Assembly (NCBI GenBank): GCA_036583965.1
Contig: JAZBQD010000014.1
Span: 50,039,626 to 50,103,625 of the forward strand
Reading direction: 5' to 3'
Origin: Prunella strophiata
Taxonomy: Eukaryota > Chordata > Aves > Passeriformes > Prunellidae
DNA: 64,000 bases
Under the pieces are notes generated by a model, which did no database searches, was not told the origin of the DNA, and saw only the letters and a program-made list of their open reading frames with translations. Below, piece after piece: positions 12,178 through 23,738 of this stretch (its first letter is position 1; every line of letters starts with the position of its first letter). The position numbers were made by a program, and so were the translations under genes.

Positions 12178-12560
12178 GCGCACAACAGCCCCGCACACGC
12201 ACCCCCAGCCCCGCACCCACAAGCGCGCACACAAGCGCGCACACACACATACACACACTCACATATCCACACAGACACACACACACATATCCACACAGAC
12301 ACACACATACACTCACTCACATACTCACACACTCTCTCACACACACACACTCACATATCCACACAGACACACACATACACTCATTCACATACCCACACTC
12401 TCTCTCTCTCTCTCACACACACTCTCACACGCGCGCACACGTGCGCGCCCGCCCAGCGGAGCGCGTCTCCGCCCCCCGCGCGCACACACATACACGGCGC
12501 GCACACACACACAGGACACAGGACACACGACACACAAACACTCGCGACAGACAGACACAT
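12178..12560 (+). repeat. CA/CT/CG microsatellite belt in the PTPRZ1 5' flank
   Basis: This is a long run of CA dinucleotides with CT, CG and AT variants. It contains a higher-order repeat: a block with core CACATATCCACACAGACACA occurs three times (starting near 12260, 12284 and 12352), and the last two share a longer extension with a 68-bp offset. It ends about 270 bp before the PTPRZ1 ATG, so it lies in the promoter or the 5' untranslated region. Open frames here, up to 244 codons with His/Thr repeats, are repeat artefacts. Confidence 0.9.
12426..12448. other. Alternating purine-pyrimidine tract (Z-DNA candidate)
   Basis: Twenty-three consecutive bases strictly alternate pyrimidine and purine, made of CA and CG steps and containing the CACGTG E-box. 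CG/CA alternation is the classical sequence requirement for left-handed Z-DNA. A second, less perfect tract lies near 12223-12258. This is a structural inference from sequence. Confidence 0.6.
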
Positions 12561-12562
12561 CA

Positions 12563-12829
12563 AGCGGACACCCGCGCACACCCCGCGCTCCCCCGCAGCC
12601 ACTCGCGGCCCCCGCCATGCGCTGAGCGGAGCCGCGGCCCCCAGCTCCCAGCGCCGCCGATCCCGCCCGCCCGCGGCGTGGGGGCGGCCGCCGGGCGCGG
12701 TCGCGGCGCGGAGCCGGATCCCCGCGGGGGAGAGGTGCAGCAGCCCGCGGAGGCCGGCGAGCGGGCAGGAGGCTGAGACAGCCGGACAGGCAGGCAGGCA
12801 GTCGGAAGGAGACGAGGGACGATTTGGAC
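12563..12829 (+). promoter_or_regulatory. PTPRZ1: PTPRZ1 proximal 5' flank / 5' UTR
   Basis: This GC-rich sequence leads directly to the start codon. It contains a GC box (12681-12687), a NotI-like GCGGCCGC-type run, a short CAGG tandem at 12788-12799 and a two-codon upstream ORF at 12617-12625. The start site and the 5' UTR length cannot be fixed without transcript data. Confidence 0.6.
12617..12625 (+). other. Minimal upstream ORF (Met-Arg-stop)
   Basis: An ATG with G at -3 (GCC before the ATG) is followed by one codon (CGC) and TGA, 205 bases before the PTPRZ1 ATG. If the mRNA starts upstream of it, this three-codon uORF would be the kind that lets ribosomes resume scanning and can lower main-ORF translation. 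Whether it is transcribed is unknown. Confidence 0.4.
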
Positions 12830-12887
12830 ATGCTCATTCTCGGGCGCTTGGTTGCCTGCATCCAGCTCATCTGTATCCTCAGAGTGG
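12830..12887 (+). CDS. PTPRZ1: PTPRZ1 exon 1 coding part: signal peptide of receptor-type tyrosine phosphatase zeta
   Basis: The exon begins with an ATG (G at -3) and encodes 19 residues plus the first base of codon 20, ending at a consensus GTGAGT donor (12888). The peptide, starting MLILGRLVACIQL, is a typical signal sequence: short, a basic residue near the start, then a hydrophobic core. It matches the start of vertebrate PTPRZ1, where ACIQL is also found. The split codon 20 becomes Asp when joined to exon 2, the same place where human PTPRZ1 has Asp. PTPRZ1 is a type I membrane chondroitin sulfate proteoglycan of glia and neural progenitors. It binds pleiotrophin/midkine and contactin and carries intracellular phosphatase domains. 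The remaining domains are outside the window. The paralogue PTPRG has a quite different N-terminus, so it is unlikely. Confidence 0.9.
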
Positions 12888-13582
12888 GTGAGTGATCTCT
12901 GCATGAATTCATCTTCGGGCTTCGGAACAACTTTTCTCCCCGGGCTCCGGTGCGTTTTGGGCTCTCTGATCCCTTTTACTTAGATGGGTAGTCCGTGCCT
13001 GTTCCACACCGCGAAAACACGCTGTCAACACCACGGGTGGGAGCGTTTCTCCTACCCCTTTCACCTCCGCCGCCGGGCTCCGAGGATGCGCGGTACCCCA
13101 CGCCAGCGCCGCTCCGAGCGGGGCTCGCCAGCCCACGCTGTCACTGCTCCCCAGCGTGCCCCGCCGAGCCCTGCCGGGGTCCGGCCCCGCTGGGGAGGGA
13201 CCGGCTGTGCGCCGGTGGCAGAGAGAAAATCCATGCCCAGCAATGCTGATATCGATCATCGCTGGGGACGTGGGATGTGAGATGTTACTTTAAGGTCTCG
13301 CATGAATGTTCCGAAGAGAAGGGGATGGTGCAAAATTTCGCTTAAAAAAGGACTCGTTCTCCCTGAACGGGTAACGTCAGTGGTTGCCCTAAACCATGCA
13401 AAATACGAGTCGTTCATTCACGTGGGACCCCGCATACAGAATATGGATTCATATATAGATGTTAGTAGGACTGCTTACATAACCAAATTCATTTTCAGCT
13501 CATGCAGACCTGTGCAAGTGGAGTGCATCCTAAAAATCATGCAGTTCCCTGTTACATGATAAGATGGTTATTATAACCAGCG

Positions 13583-13589
13583 TGAGTCA
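13583..13589 (+). promoter_or_regulatory. AP-1 motif TGAGTCA in early intron 1
   Basis: An exact AP-1/TRE heptamer lies about 700 bp after the donor, in the shore of the CpG island. Early-intron AP-1 and CRE-like sites are plausible enhancer components, but a 7-bp match can occur by chance. Confidence 0.3.
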
Positions 13590-14530
13590 CTTAATGCTGT
13601 TAGAAGTGCTTCACCAAATAAACACTAGCAGCTTTTGTGGTCGGGTTTGTATCCCGCTGGATGATCGTTTTGAATTTATAAGTTCTAATTAAATAGATCA
13701 CTAGAAAATACCAGTTGGCTGCTTATATTTAAGTATGAGGAACTTGGGAGCTTTACCTCCTTGTGTACAAAACCAGCCTTACAATAGGTCTGCGGTGACA
13801 AAGTAGTCACTAACCTACATTTGTCACCCAATAGGTGGAGCTGCTTCTGAAACCATGCAGCTCTATAAACAAAGATCGGGGTTAGGTTTCACTCTCAGTG
13901 AAAGCAATTTTGTACGAAGTTCCGATAGTCAGGGAAAACTACTTTTTTATTTTATGAGAAAAATGGTTTTTGCCTCTTTTCAGAAAATACTGTGGAATGA
14001 TTCAGCTGTAAACGTGATGAATGTAACTGATCTTCAGTTAAAATGTATCATATTTGTAAGGGCATTAATAACATTTTAATGTCACTTTTAAACTAACCTG
14101 TCCCTAGAAATAGGGTGCTTACTCCAATTCTCTGACTTCAAATAATTTTCTTATACTATGGCAAAGAATGGCCTGATATAAAACTTTTCATGAGTTTTAA
14201 TAATGTCTTTCTTACATTGACAACCTGTTTCCTAAAACCAGATGTACTCCCAAGTCTGTTTAAAGGAAAAAAATTAGCAGGTGCTTTTACATGTGTGGAG
14301 GCATATGAAAATGTTTGAGAACAGATCAAGTATACGATGATACCATCATAATGTAATACAACTCAATTAAATTTTGGAAAGAACTTCCCTGTTCAGGTGA
14401 TCCTATCAATCACCTGAATATCAATGCAAGATATAAACATAATTTTGTAACCTTTTTTGTTAGTTTGTTTTAAATAATTTCATCTAGCATCTTATTAGAA
14501 ATAAGCTAGTGTTATGTATGGGTACATGTA

Positions 14531-14548
14531 ATACATACATGTATGTAT
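14531..14548. repeat. Perfect 18-bp palindrome in a CATA/TATG repeat
   Basis: ATACATACATGTATGTAT reads the same on both strands and sits in a short ATGT tetranucleotide repeat. It is most simply a microsatellite that switches strand orientation at its centre. Confidence 0.85.
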
Positions 14549-17500
14549 GTATTATAATGTTTGGGTACTTGTTGTGCATATGGATGTTATATTAATGAAT
14601 TTACAAGATCTGACAGGATGGGAGAAGGTTTTCTTCTCATATGTAAGAGTTAAGTGCAGCTACTTTTTGTTTCTCTAGACTGATACACTTGTTTTCAAAC
14701 CTGACCTGGAGAGGACCCCCTTTCTAGATGTGATGGATTGATTTGGTCTCAGTGGTGCATCCTTCTGAAGACTCATGAGCTAGACTTGTCAGTGTGTTCA
14801 ACAGTATGGTTGTTTCCAAGAATGAATACCCTGTGCAGGCTATTAGATTGATTTAATCTGATTTCATTTGAATATATTCCTGTTTGATTACCTCTGTGTA
14901 ACAAATATGCTATGATGTGACAATATTAATTCATAGAAACAAATACTTAGAATCCTGATATAATTTTCTTCGGTGTTTTTTGTTTGGGTTTTTTTTTGGG
15001 ATTTTTTTTTCATAAGATATAAAATAAATTATTGCATACCACCAATGTATGGTTCCAAGGGTTTGGTGAGAGAGGAGAACTGGATGGGACTGTCTGGCTC
15101 TTACCATTAAATATTTCTGGTGCAGAAGAAATCAGACCCAGGGCTCTGTGAATGGATTGGTACTGGAAAGCTTGGCAATCTGCCTTTGCATTGTGGAGCC
15201 TATGCTTATTAGTGTGAGGCTAGGCAATGTGTAGATCCCAGCCTCATTTGCTTGTAGTTTCAAAAAAATGTTGTTGAGTCCTTAGCTGGTCTGATAGAGA
15301 GCTTTATCAGTGGTTCTTCCAAGGGAAGCTGATTGGGAGATTTGCTGTTGACATTGGGAGATTCATCAGGGAAATCTGTCTCATATGTGTCCAAAAAAGA
15401 CAAGGCAGCCAAGTCAGCCTCACTGAGGAATAAACTATTGGAGCAGATGGAGGCAGAAAGTTCTTCTGGGAATGACAAGACAGTGACAGTTCATTCTTTG
15501 CCTTACTGAAGAAATGCTTAGGAGCTTAATTCTAATATCCCTGCTGAATTATGAACAGCACCTTCCTTCACAGTGTTACTGAAGCCAAGGAACTTGATTA
15601 CATCAAGTACTGATGTAATTATTTATGGAGCAGGGTATTATCTGAGTACTCTCAGTGAGTGCTGTTCAGTGAAGTCCAATGAAACCTGTGGAGTGAGATG
15701 CTATTCAGTCACAAGTAAGAGCTCATAAGAAATCCAATGCCATTGTTTGTGAGCACTACTGTGTGGTTAGAGATTTCCTATTAAGTTCTTTCTTTTACTG
15801 AGATTAAAGGGAAAAAAAAAAAAAAACCCAACACTATGTGGACAATTCACTTGTTTTTTTTTTACATTTTTATTTTAAATGAGAAATTTATGAATCTGTA
15901 ATCTTCAGCCGTGCATGTATCTCAGACTGAAGATACTTTTTGAAAGTCTGCCCTGACTTGCTGATGTGTTCCATGTAACCTGAAAGTCAGCTGAGGTGTG
16001 CCCTTTTTGTGCCTTTTGTGCACATTGTTCCTATGGAAATAATATCTGGAGACTTTTCAATAAGTAGACTATTTTTGAATCTGTGTAGGCAAGAAAATGT
16101 TCATAGAAAAAGGAATGTATTTTAACAAATTAGACTGTAATTGTGGTTAAATTTGAGTCAAAGAAGTGTAAATATTTAGGTAAGAGTTAAAAATATGTGT
16201 GCTTTCATTAGCAGTATGTATGGGTAGTTTCCCCAAATAAAGTAAAAACTGTCTCTAGAATTAGCTAATCTGCATCCTACTGCTGTCACTGTCCAGCCTC
16301 AGCCAGGGATTTTGCCTTTCAAAATGCAGCTCATTAATCTATGAATTGCTTAATTAGTTGTGTCTCAGGTTAATTTTTCACTATCTAGGAAAGATCTCTT
16401 GTTTCTAGTTCATTTCTGGCATCCCTGTGCCATGTCTTTATTTGCACAAAGATGGTAATAATTCCCTAAATATTCTTATTTTTCTTACACAACTGACATC
16501 AGGACAGTATTTCCAAGCTGTCAGGCAGCATGCACCTCACTATCAACATGAAAGCAACTTCTCTGTGCTCTTTACTGGATGGTCACTACTAAAACTTATG
16601 AGAATCTAAAGCAGAGCACCCCTTTGGCTTCCTAAATCCAATCACACTTCCTGTTCATTCTCATGTCCACATGTTTAGACTCAGTAAGCCCTTAGACTAT
16701 GTAGGGACTGTGGGATCAGATCCTTCTTTTTTGCACTGATCTCTTATTTTGGCAATATTTTTGTAGGCCAGTTATTTGGAACACTTAAAACTGAATTACA
16801 TCACAGTAATAATAATGTAAACTACTTCTAATGCTTTAGCACATTTTATGCTTAAGATTATATGTTTCTATGGATGATGATACATAGCTCCTATGGAGAC
16901 ATTTAATTCTGCCATATCTAAAACATAAGAGCTAAAACAAAACCCAAGAATTTTAGAACTGATTTATTTTCTACTTTAACCACCTATATTGTGGCCATAT
17001 GTAGGTTATGCTTTTTTGTACTGTAGAGATTTTATATGTATCAAAATCTAAATATACAGTATGGATTTATTTTAGGTTCAAATACTAGGCAGGTATGAAA
17101 AGTGACAAAATTAATGGCATTTTAAAATTAATGTCAGTTTAGTCAAATATTTACTTAGCACACTAGTCATCTCTAGGACATATCTAAAATAGTTATGTAG
17201 TTTTCAACATGGAATCAATACAGTTTTTAAGGACAGTTTTCTTAAATGCATTTGACCTTACTTCATCTCTGAATTTGCCCTTCTATCTGGATTCCTGGGG
17301 AGAAACTAAATAATATGTATAAAACTAAGATGTTAATTTGAAAATATTATCATAATAATCCATATTGTAAATTAGGATGTTAATTTATGAAAAAAGGCAC
17401 TTGCCCATTTCTTAAGGAAGGCTATTTCCTAGATATTCAGTGCTCATCATTTAAGTGGCCACTTCCCACTATGAGATCTCTAATTAGGAATTAGAGGGTG

Positions 17501-18867
17501 AACAGATTCTGTTCTTTCCCTGACAATTTCAATTCCTCTTCAAATGTGCTGTGCTTCTCAGTATTCCCCGTAGGGCCTGGAAGTCTGTGGCAGTTCCGGA
17601 GCCCCCAGCTCCCATTTAACAGCTCCGTTCTCACAGCTCCTTGCACCATTTATGTGGCTTTCCTGTACAAGACATCCTTTGGCTATTCAATAAGCTTCTT
17701 TTCCCATAAAGACAAAAGTTACCTTTTTGAATACATGTCAAGCCTTCTGTATTAGAAAGATGAATCTACAGGAAGAAAAGGACTTACAGTATTAAATAAA
17801 CAAGATCCGCTAAATGAAACATAGCAAATATTTCAAAGAGGCTGGGACTACAAATGAAACTTGGCTCCTGCAGGTTGTTGAGGAGCTGTTGGCGGCAGAA
17901 TACTTTTGTAGGAAGGTATGGTGCAGGTTGCTTGTTGAATACAAATTACTGATGTTGGTCCATTCAGTCTTGAGGCTAAACTGGAAATAAATGGAAATTT
18001 TAGAAACAAGGTGAGGGTTTATTTGCATCACTGGTTGGTAATTATGGTGCTGTCTGATAGAGGTGAAATAATGGACTTTTTAAGTAAAGCAGACAGTGTG
18101 TGAGAGTGTCAGATTATTCTAGATGAGGCATGCCTCTTGAAAGCTCCTGTTGCCTTCTACATCTTGCCCATACTTGACTTTGGTTTTCTTTCATCCATTG
18201 GAAGTAGCTATATTTCACCCTACAAATCAGTATTTTTCCTTCCTGTTTGAAGACCCCAGGAGCTATTGTTTGAGTTAGTTAATTTCAGGAATCATTATTG
18301 TGGTGAAAGTCACAAGGATGATGAAAGTACTATCCCACATCTGCTGAGGAACACTCGGCAATGGAACAAGGATGCCTGTGGAACTTAAGTGTCTAAACCC
18401 AAAATTTTAATCAAAAGGTTCCCTGACTCAGCTCATATCTTGATGGCTTCCAGGGAGGTTTTCAGGCAGCTCTAGTTCCTTTCCAGCATGTGCATTACCT
18501 GACCTATTGTGTGCATCTCAGTGCCTCTTTCACTCCAAAGTTTCATTGGATCCACATGCAAATGTCCTTTCAGGTCACTTTCCTGAGCCTTAGGTCAGTA
18601 AGGCTTCCCTAAATATCTGCTGACAGAATCAGGTGTCTTGTTCTGGCTGCTGCTACTTCTCTTCAGGACAAAGGACAAGGTGATGGCTGTGCCACCTTCT
18701 TATGTTGTAGCCCAGTCACTGAACCCTTTTACTCAGTCTAGAGAGAAGGCCTGATCTGAGATAAAGGGATTTGAACCATGTCTTCTGTCTCCAAACATTA
18801 GGTTTTGTCAAATGAAAAGACTTTTCATACTTGTTGTGTAATGTGAAGCAATTTAGCTTATTTTCCT

Positions 18868-18871
<4 letters not shown>

Positions 18872-18899
<28 letters not shown>
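18872..18899 (+). repeat. A28 homopolymer
   Basis: Twenty-eight consecutive A residues are present. I looked upstream for a retroposed mRNA that could own this tail and recognised none. Confidence 0.95.
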
Positions 18900-18901
<2 letters not shown>

Positions 18902-21163
18902 AAAATGAGAGGATTCTGGGCAAAATCTTGAAAGAGGTTGCTAAGCAGTTGGAGACCACATCTATTTCAGGAATTTTTGGAGCTGGAAATGGAACCTGGA
19001 AAAATTTGCAAGAAAATTTTCCAGCATATAAGTTTGCCTTTTTCTCACTGTTCCATAAGCATCCACTTCAGGCTTCCGAAGTGAGGATTCTGAATTACTA
19101 TGATGCTACAGCAAGATAGGAAATATGAGTTCTTATGCCTCTTCCTACTCAGTATTTCATTATCTACTTGCTGGATACAAGGCATAAATCACTACCCCTG
19201 CCTTTTCTCTGGTTGTGCTCTAAAAAAGATCAGATTTTGCTTGCTTCTTTAATAATACTTATTTAAAGAAGAGAACTCTAGGCTGCAGTTTTGAAAGACT
19301 AACCTCTCAAAGGTGAGCAAAGCTCAAATGTTTTTTCACCAACTCAGCATTTTACATCAGCTGTTCTGGTCAGCTGAGTACCATTTGGGCAAGCCAGTTG
19401 CTTGTTACTGCATTCAGCTGCCTTGATCACCTAAAGACAGTGGAGCAGCCTGAACTTCAAGGGCCTGGAGCCTGCTGCTATTGCCTAGCATATGGGTAAT
19501 TCTCCTAAAGCCATCTTGGACTTGAATTTTTTTCTAAGTCAGTGCTATTGGATACATCTTTTGCACCACAGTTTCAGATTCAGCAGCTAAAAAATAAGCT
19601 AGATGTGGCTTGGCTACTTGCCATTTAAAATAACTGTTTCCTTATCTAGATTTTTACAGCATCCAGTTGGACATACAAGGTGGCATGTTTGGGTTTTTTT
19701 GCTATCCTTTATATTTCACTAAATGTAAAGAATGTAGTTACTTTGAAATTTTCTCTGTGATATTGAAATATTAAAGATCCTAATGTGCAGGTAGCATTCA
19801 GCAACTTATATTTCTATATGAAGCTACTAGGAATTCTCATCATCAGTGAGAGATTTCATTAGAAGTTTTTGGGAGCACTGTATCTGTTAGCAATTTGGCT
19901 GGTAATTGTCATCCTCATTGCCAGAAAACTTCTGCTAAATATTGGATTACCTGAAGGCTGAAATATAAAGTAGGAAACATTTGAAAAGTTACCCATCTTC
20001 ACTGCCTCATTTATCTGTTTGCTGAGATAGGATAAGAGTAAAGCAGGGAAGAGGTGGTTAAACAGTGACATCGAAAGGGCAAAACAAGGGACATCCAGAG
20101 TACTTTTACTGTGTGAAAATCATGTTACAAAAAATTGGTCTTCAAAATCCTGTAAATTAGGAATGTTGCATAAAAATAAATCACATCAAATGTATCTTAG
20201 TGAAGGACCAGTTTTTGTAAATTCTGTAATACAGTGTGACAAAGAACTCATTAAAATTTTCTTGGAAGTCTTTAATTAGAAGAGATTTTTTTTAATAAGT
20301 TATCCAGACCACATGAAATATTTTCCTAAAGAAAATGGAAAGATTTACTGAATTCATTGGGATTTAGACTGGTTTGTATCATAATGCTTCAGAATACACT
20401 TTTCCAAAAATAATGCCATTTTTTAAATCTTAAAAAAAAAATCCTTAAAAATTATACATTTGTGATGTTCTGCAGAGGTGGCATATATTGAAGAAACGGA
20501 AAGCTTTCTGAAAGCTACAGAAAATATTTTGAGGGGGAAAAAAAAAGCCTTTAAAATCAGCATTTAAAAAAAGACTTGATTCTTCAATTGCTTTATATGC
20601 TGAACTCCATGATTTCAGCAGAAGTTCCCAAAAAGAAAAACATCTGCTTGCTGAGACTAAATAGCTAATGATCAGAGTAACAGCTGGCTTTATAAAAGGG
20701 ATCTAATATTGCTCTGGGCAATTTTTCTTCTGGCTCCATCCCCAAACTGACCAACTGTGTTTGATCTATTTCTAGTCATTTAGAAAAGTCATTTAGTTTC
20801 ATGTGTATGCCAGTTATTTCTTTCAGTACCTTTTGCAAATCTTATTCTGATAGGCATGTCTAAGTATGATAACTAACAAATATGTCATGCTGGGACTTCC
20901 TGGGTGGCCCAAGAGCCTTCTTCCAGCTTCTTGGAGCACTCCAGTTAGTTGTCTGTGATATGTCATTCCAAAAGGTGCACTGGCCACACAACCCATCCAC
21001 CTGTCATTTGCACAGAGTTTGGGGAGAGTCTTGTGTGGTCTGTGCTTACCTCTTTCTTCATATCTTTGAGTTTTGGTCACTACCTTTGCATTTCATGTAT
21101 CTTGCAATGGTGCAGAAAAACTGACTTTCTGGTTTTTTTGGGGTTTTTTCTAACACACAAACA

Positions 21164-21240
21164 AAACAACAACAACAACAACAACAACAACAAAAAAAAA
21201 AACAAAACAAAACAAACAAACAAACAAAAAAAAAAAAACA
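21164..21240 (+). repeat. (AAC)n and A-rich simple repeat
   Basis: About nine AAC units pass into AAAAC/AAAC and poly-A runs. The repeat lies about 360 bp upstream of the recognisable start of the CR1 element. Confidence 0.9.
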
Positions 21241-21605
21241 AGGAGAAAAAGTTGCCAGAAGACCTATACAAGTTTTATGGTAGCGCTAACACAAATCCAA
21301 ATAACTATTAACTGGCAATGTGAAAATTTATACTGAAAATTCAAAGAAGGCTCCTAATCATGGGAGAGGGCAAACAGGAGCATGGCACAGTCTCTGAGGG
21401 AGTGGCATGGCAGTTTGCACAGGCAGGGTTGCAGGTTTCCTCCTGCTAGTGGGGTTTTTAGTTTGTTGTGTTTTGTTAGTTGGTTGGTTTTGGGTTTTTT
21501 TGTTAGTAATGGTTTTTACACTATGAAAAACTGCAGTTAGTAAAAGTGTACATAGCAAAATAGAACCCTCCAAAAAGGTGCATCTGTCCAGACCCCTTCC
21601 TGTGT

Positions 21606-22595
21606 GGAGTGTTTGAGCTTATCAGTGGTACAGAGGGCATTGCAGGAGAAGCCTGCCTGAAGTGTGAACAGGTGAATGATCTCCTTTCACTGGTGGCTGA
21701 GCTTAGGAAGGAAGTTCAAAGACTAAGGTGTAATAGGGAAAATAAACAGAAACAAATTGATGGAGTTCAGCCCTTCCATCCTCGAGGGAGGCCCACCAGG
21801 AGTCGCAGGACTCCCCTGCCTCCCAGTGTTGGGCAGCAGGAGGACACCTGGTGGCTGAAGGGGATTGGAAATGAAAAAATTACCTTCCATTTTCCATTGG
21901 AAATGGAAAAATTGAAAATTACCTCCTCTACTTGGGGAGGTAATAAAAATTCCTCCTGACCCCCCATCACCAACCCAGGTGCCACTTCAGAACAGGTATG
22001 AGGGCCCTGAATGCAGAGGGTCAGCCAGATGATGTAGAAGAAAATTATCTGCTCAGTGAGCCTCCCAATTATGCTTCATCTGTCAGAGGGATCACCACCT
22101 CTGACATTAAAAAAAAAAGAAGGGTGTTTGTAGTGGGTGATTCCCTTCTGAGGGGAATAGAGGGCCCCATATGTTGAGGGTCTGTTGCCTCCCTGGGGCC
22201 CGGGTATGGGATATTGCCAAGAGACTCCCTGGGCTGATTCAGCCTTCTGTTATTACCCACTGCTGAAACTCAGTGATGAGATTGAAAAGAGGAGCACCAG
22301 GGCAATGAAAAGGGGCTTTAGGGCACTGGGTCAAGTGGTTGATAGGGCAGGAGCACAGGGAGTGTTCTGCTCAGTCCCTCTGGTGGCAGAGAAAAACTAT
22401 GAAAGGAATAGGAGAACCCACACTATCAACAAGTGGCTCAAGGGTTGGTGTCATCAGCAGATTTTTGGGTTCTTTGATCATGGGGCAACTTTTTTGGCAC
22501 CTGGCCTGCTGGAACTGGATGGGCTCCATCTCTCTGTTAAGGGCAGAAGGATTTTAGCTCATGAACTGGCAGAACTCACTGAGAAGGCTTTATAA
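21606..22595 (+). pseudogene. CR1 ORF1 remnant (coiled-coil and SGNH esterase-like domain)
   Basis: The first part (about 21609-21959) contains a heptad-like stretch LLSLVAELRKEVQRL, suggesting a short coiled coil. After a frame change, a GDSLLRG motif appears (GDS codons 22136-22144), the block I serine motif of SGNH hydrolases. In another frame (22185-22595) the protein ends with a DGLHLS motif (Asp at 22518-22520, His at 22527-22529), the DxxH block that completes the catalytic triad, followed by GRRILAHELAELTEKAL. CR1 ORF1 proteins are known to carry such an esterase domain. The catalytic motifs are visible but sit in different frames, so no intact protein can be made. Confidence 0.85.
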
Positions 22596-22689
22596 CTAGG
22601 TTTGAAGGGGCAGGGGATGCAGCTGGGCTCTCTGGAAGCAGTCCCAAGGGTGGTAAGCCTGAGTTAGAGCTGAAATCAGCAGCCCAGCT

Positions 22690-23300
22690 GAGGTGCATGT
22701 ATACCAATGTATGCAGCATTGGGTGACAAGCAAGAGGAGCTGGAGGCCATGGTGCACCAGCAGAGCTGTGATGTAGTCACCATCACAGAAACATGGGGGG
22801 ATAACTCACATGGCTGTAGTAGCACTGGCTACAAGCTCTTCAGGATAGACAGGAAAGGGAGAAGAAGTTAGAGGGATGGTCCCTTGATTTAGGGGGCTTT
22901 TGATGCCATGGGTATTGAAACTGATGATGATAAAGCTGAATGCCTATGGGTGAGAATTAAGGGGAAGGCTAACAAGGCTGACACCCTACTGGGAGTCTGT
23001 TATTGTCCACCCTAGCCAGGAAGAAGAAGTGGACAGCTTATTCCATAAGCTGGAAAGCACTGTAGAATACTTCAGGATCACCAGCCTTTGTTCTTGTTGG
23101 TGACTTTCACCTACCAGACATCTGCTGGGAGCTTAATACAGCAAAAAAGAAGCATCCCAGGAAGTTCTTAGTGTGTGTGGAGAGCACATTTCTGTCACAG
23201 CTGGTGAGTGAACCCACCAGGGAGGGGCTACAAATAGACATGGGCTGGTGGGAGGTGTGGTAGTTGGAGGCTGCTTGGGGCACAGCGATCATGGAAATTA
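22690..23300 (+). pseudogene. CR1 ORF2 apurinic-like endonuclease remnant
   Basis: The reading frame breaks near 22722. The following frame shows the ITETW motif (catalytic Glu codon 22788-22790) and a GYKLFRIDRKG stretch. Further on, LLGVCYCPP precedes a stop. An SDHGNY motif at 23284-23292 (Ser-Asp-His) is the terminal catalytic signature of LINE endonucleases. Catalytic landmarks survive, but several stops and frame changes separate them. Confidence 0.8.
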
Positions 23301-23738
23301 CAGAGTTCTCAATATTTGGTGAAATCAGGAGGAAGATCAATAAGATTTTTACACTAGACTTCTGGAGGGTGGACTTTGGCCTATTTAGGAGACTTATTCA
23401 GAGTTCCTTGGGAAGCAGCCCTTAGAAACAAAGGAGTCCAGGATAGGTGGGTGTGCTTCAAACAGAGATCTTGAGGGCACAGGAGCAGACTGTCCCTATG
23501 TGCTGAAAGGTGAGTTGATAAGGCAAACATCCAGCCTGAATGGACAATGAGGTTTCAAAAGAACTTAGGAATAAAAAGAGGGTGTGTCATCTTTAGAAGG
23601 AGGGTCAAGTCTCTCAGGAAGTATTTAAGGGGGTTGCTAGGGCATGTAGGAAAAATATCAGGGAGGCCAAAGCTCAGTTTGAACTTAATTTGGAAACTTT
23701 TGTAAAGGATAATAGAAAATGCTTATACAAATATATTA

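Larger units (their letters stand above)
11642..13275. promoter_or_regulatory. PTPRZ1: CpG island spanning PTPRZ1 exon 1
   Basis: This GC-rich, CpG-dense stretch is sharply bounded against AT-rich flanks and covers the PTPRZ1 start codon and the first part of intron 1. Inside are a CA/CT/CG microsatellite belt (12178-12560), a GC box GGGGCGG at 12681-12687, a CACGTG E-box at 12438-12443, and an isolated AT-rich pocket with TATAAA at 11908-11913 and AATAAA at 11932-11937. CpG-island promoters usually lack a functional TATA box, so the pocket is only noted. CpG density falls away after about 13275. A promoter role is inferred from the position at the first coding exon; no transcription start can be read from sequence. 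Confidence 0.8.

Noticed and set aside
11178..12350. Overlapping open frames of 114-332 codons, rich in Arg/Gly/Pro
   Set aside because: High GC content removes stop codons. Several mutually overlapping frames on both strands are open and none resembles a family.
12157..12891. A 244-codon + frame rich in His/Thr
   Set aside because: It is a translation of the CA microsatellite belt running through the 5' UTR in a frame different from the PTPRZ1 start.
18872..18899. The A28 tract as the tail of a processed pseudogene
   Set aside because: The preceding kilobase has no coding resemblance, no AATAAA close to the tract and no flanking direct repeat that I could see.
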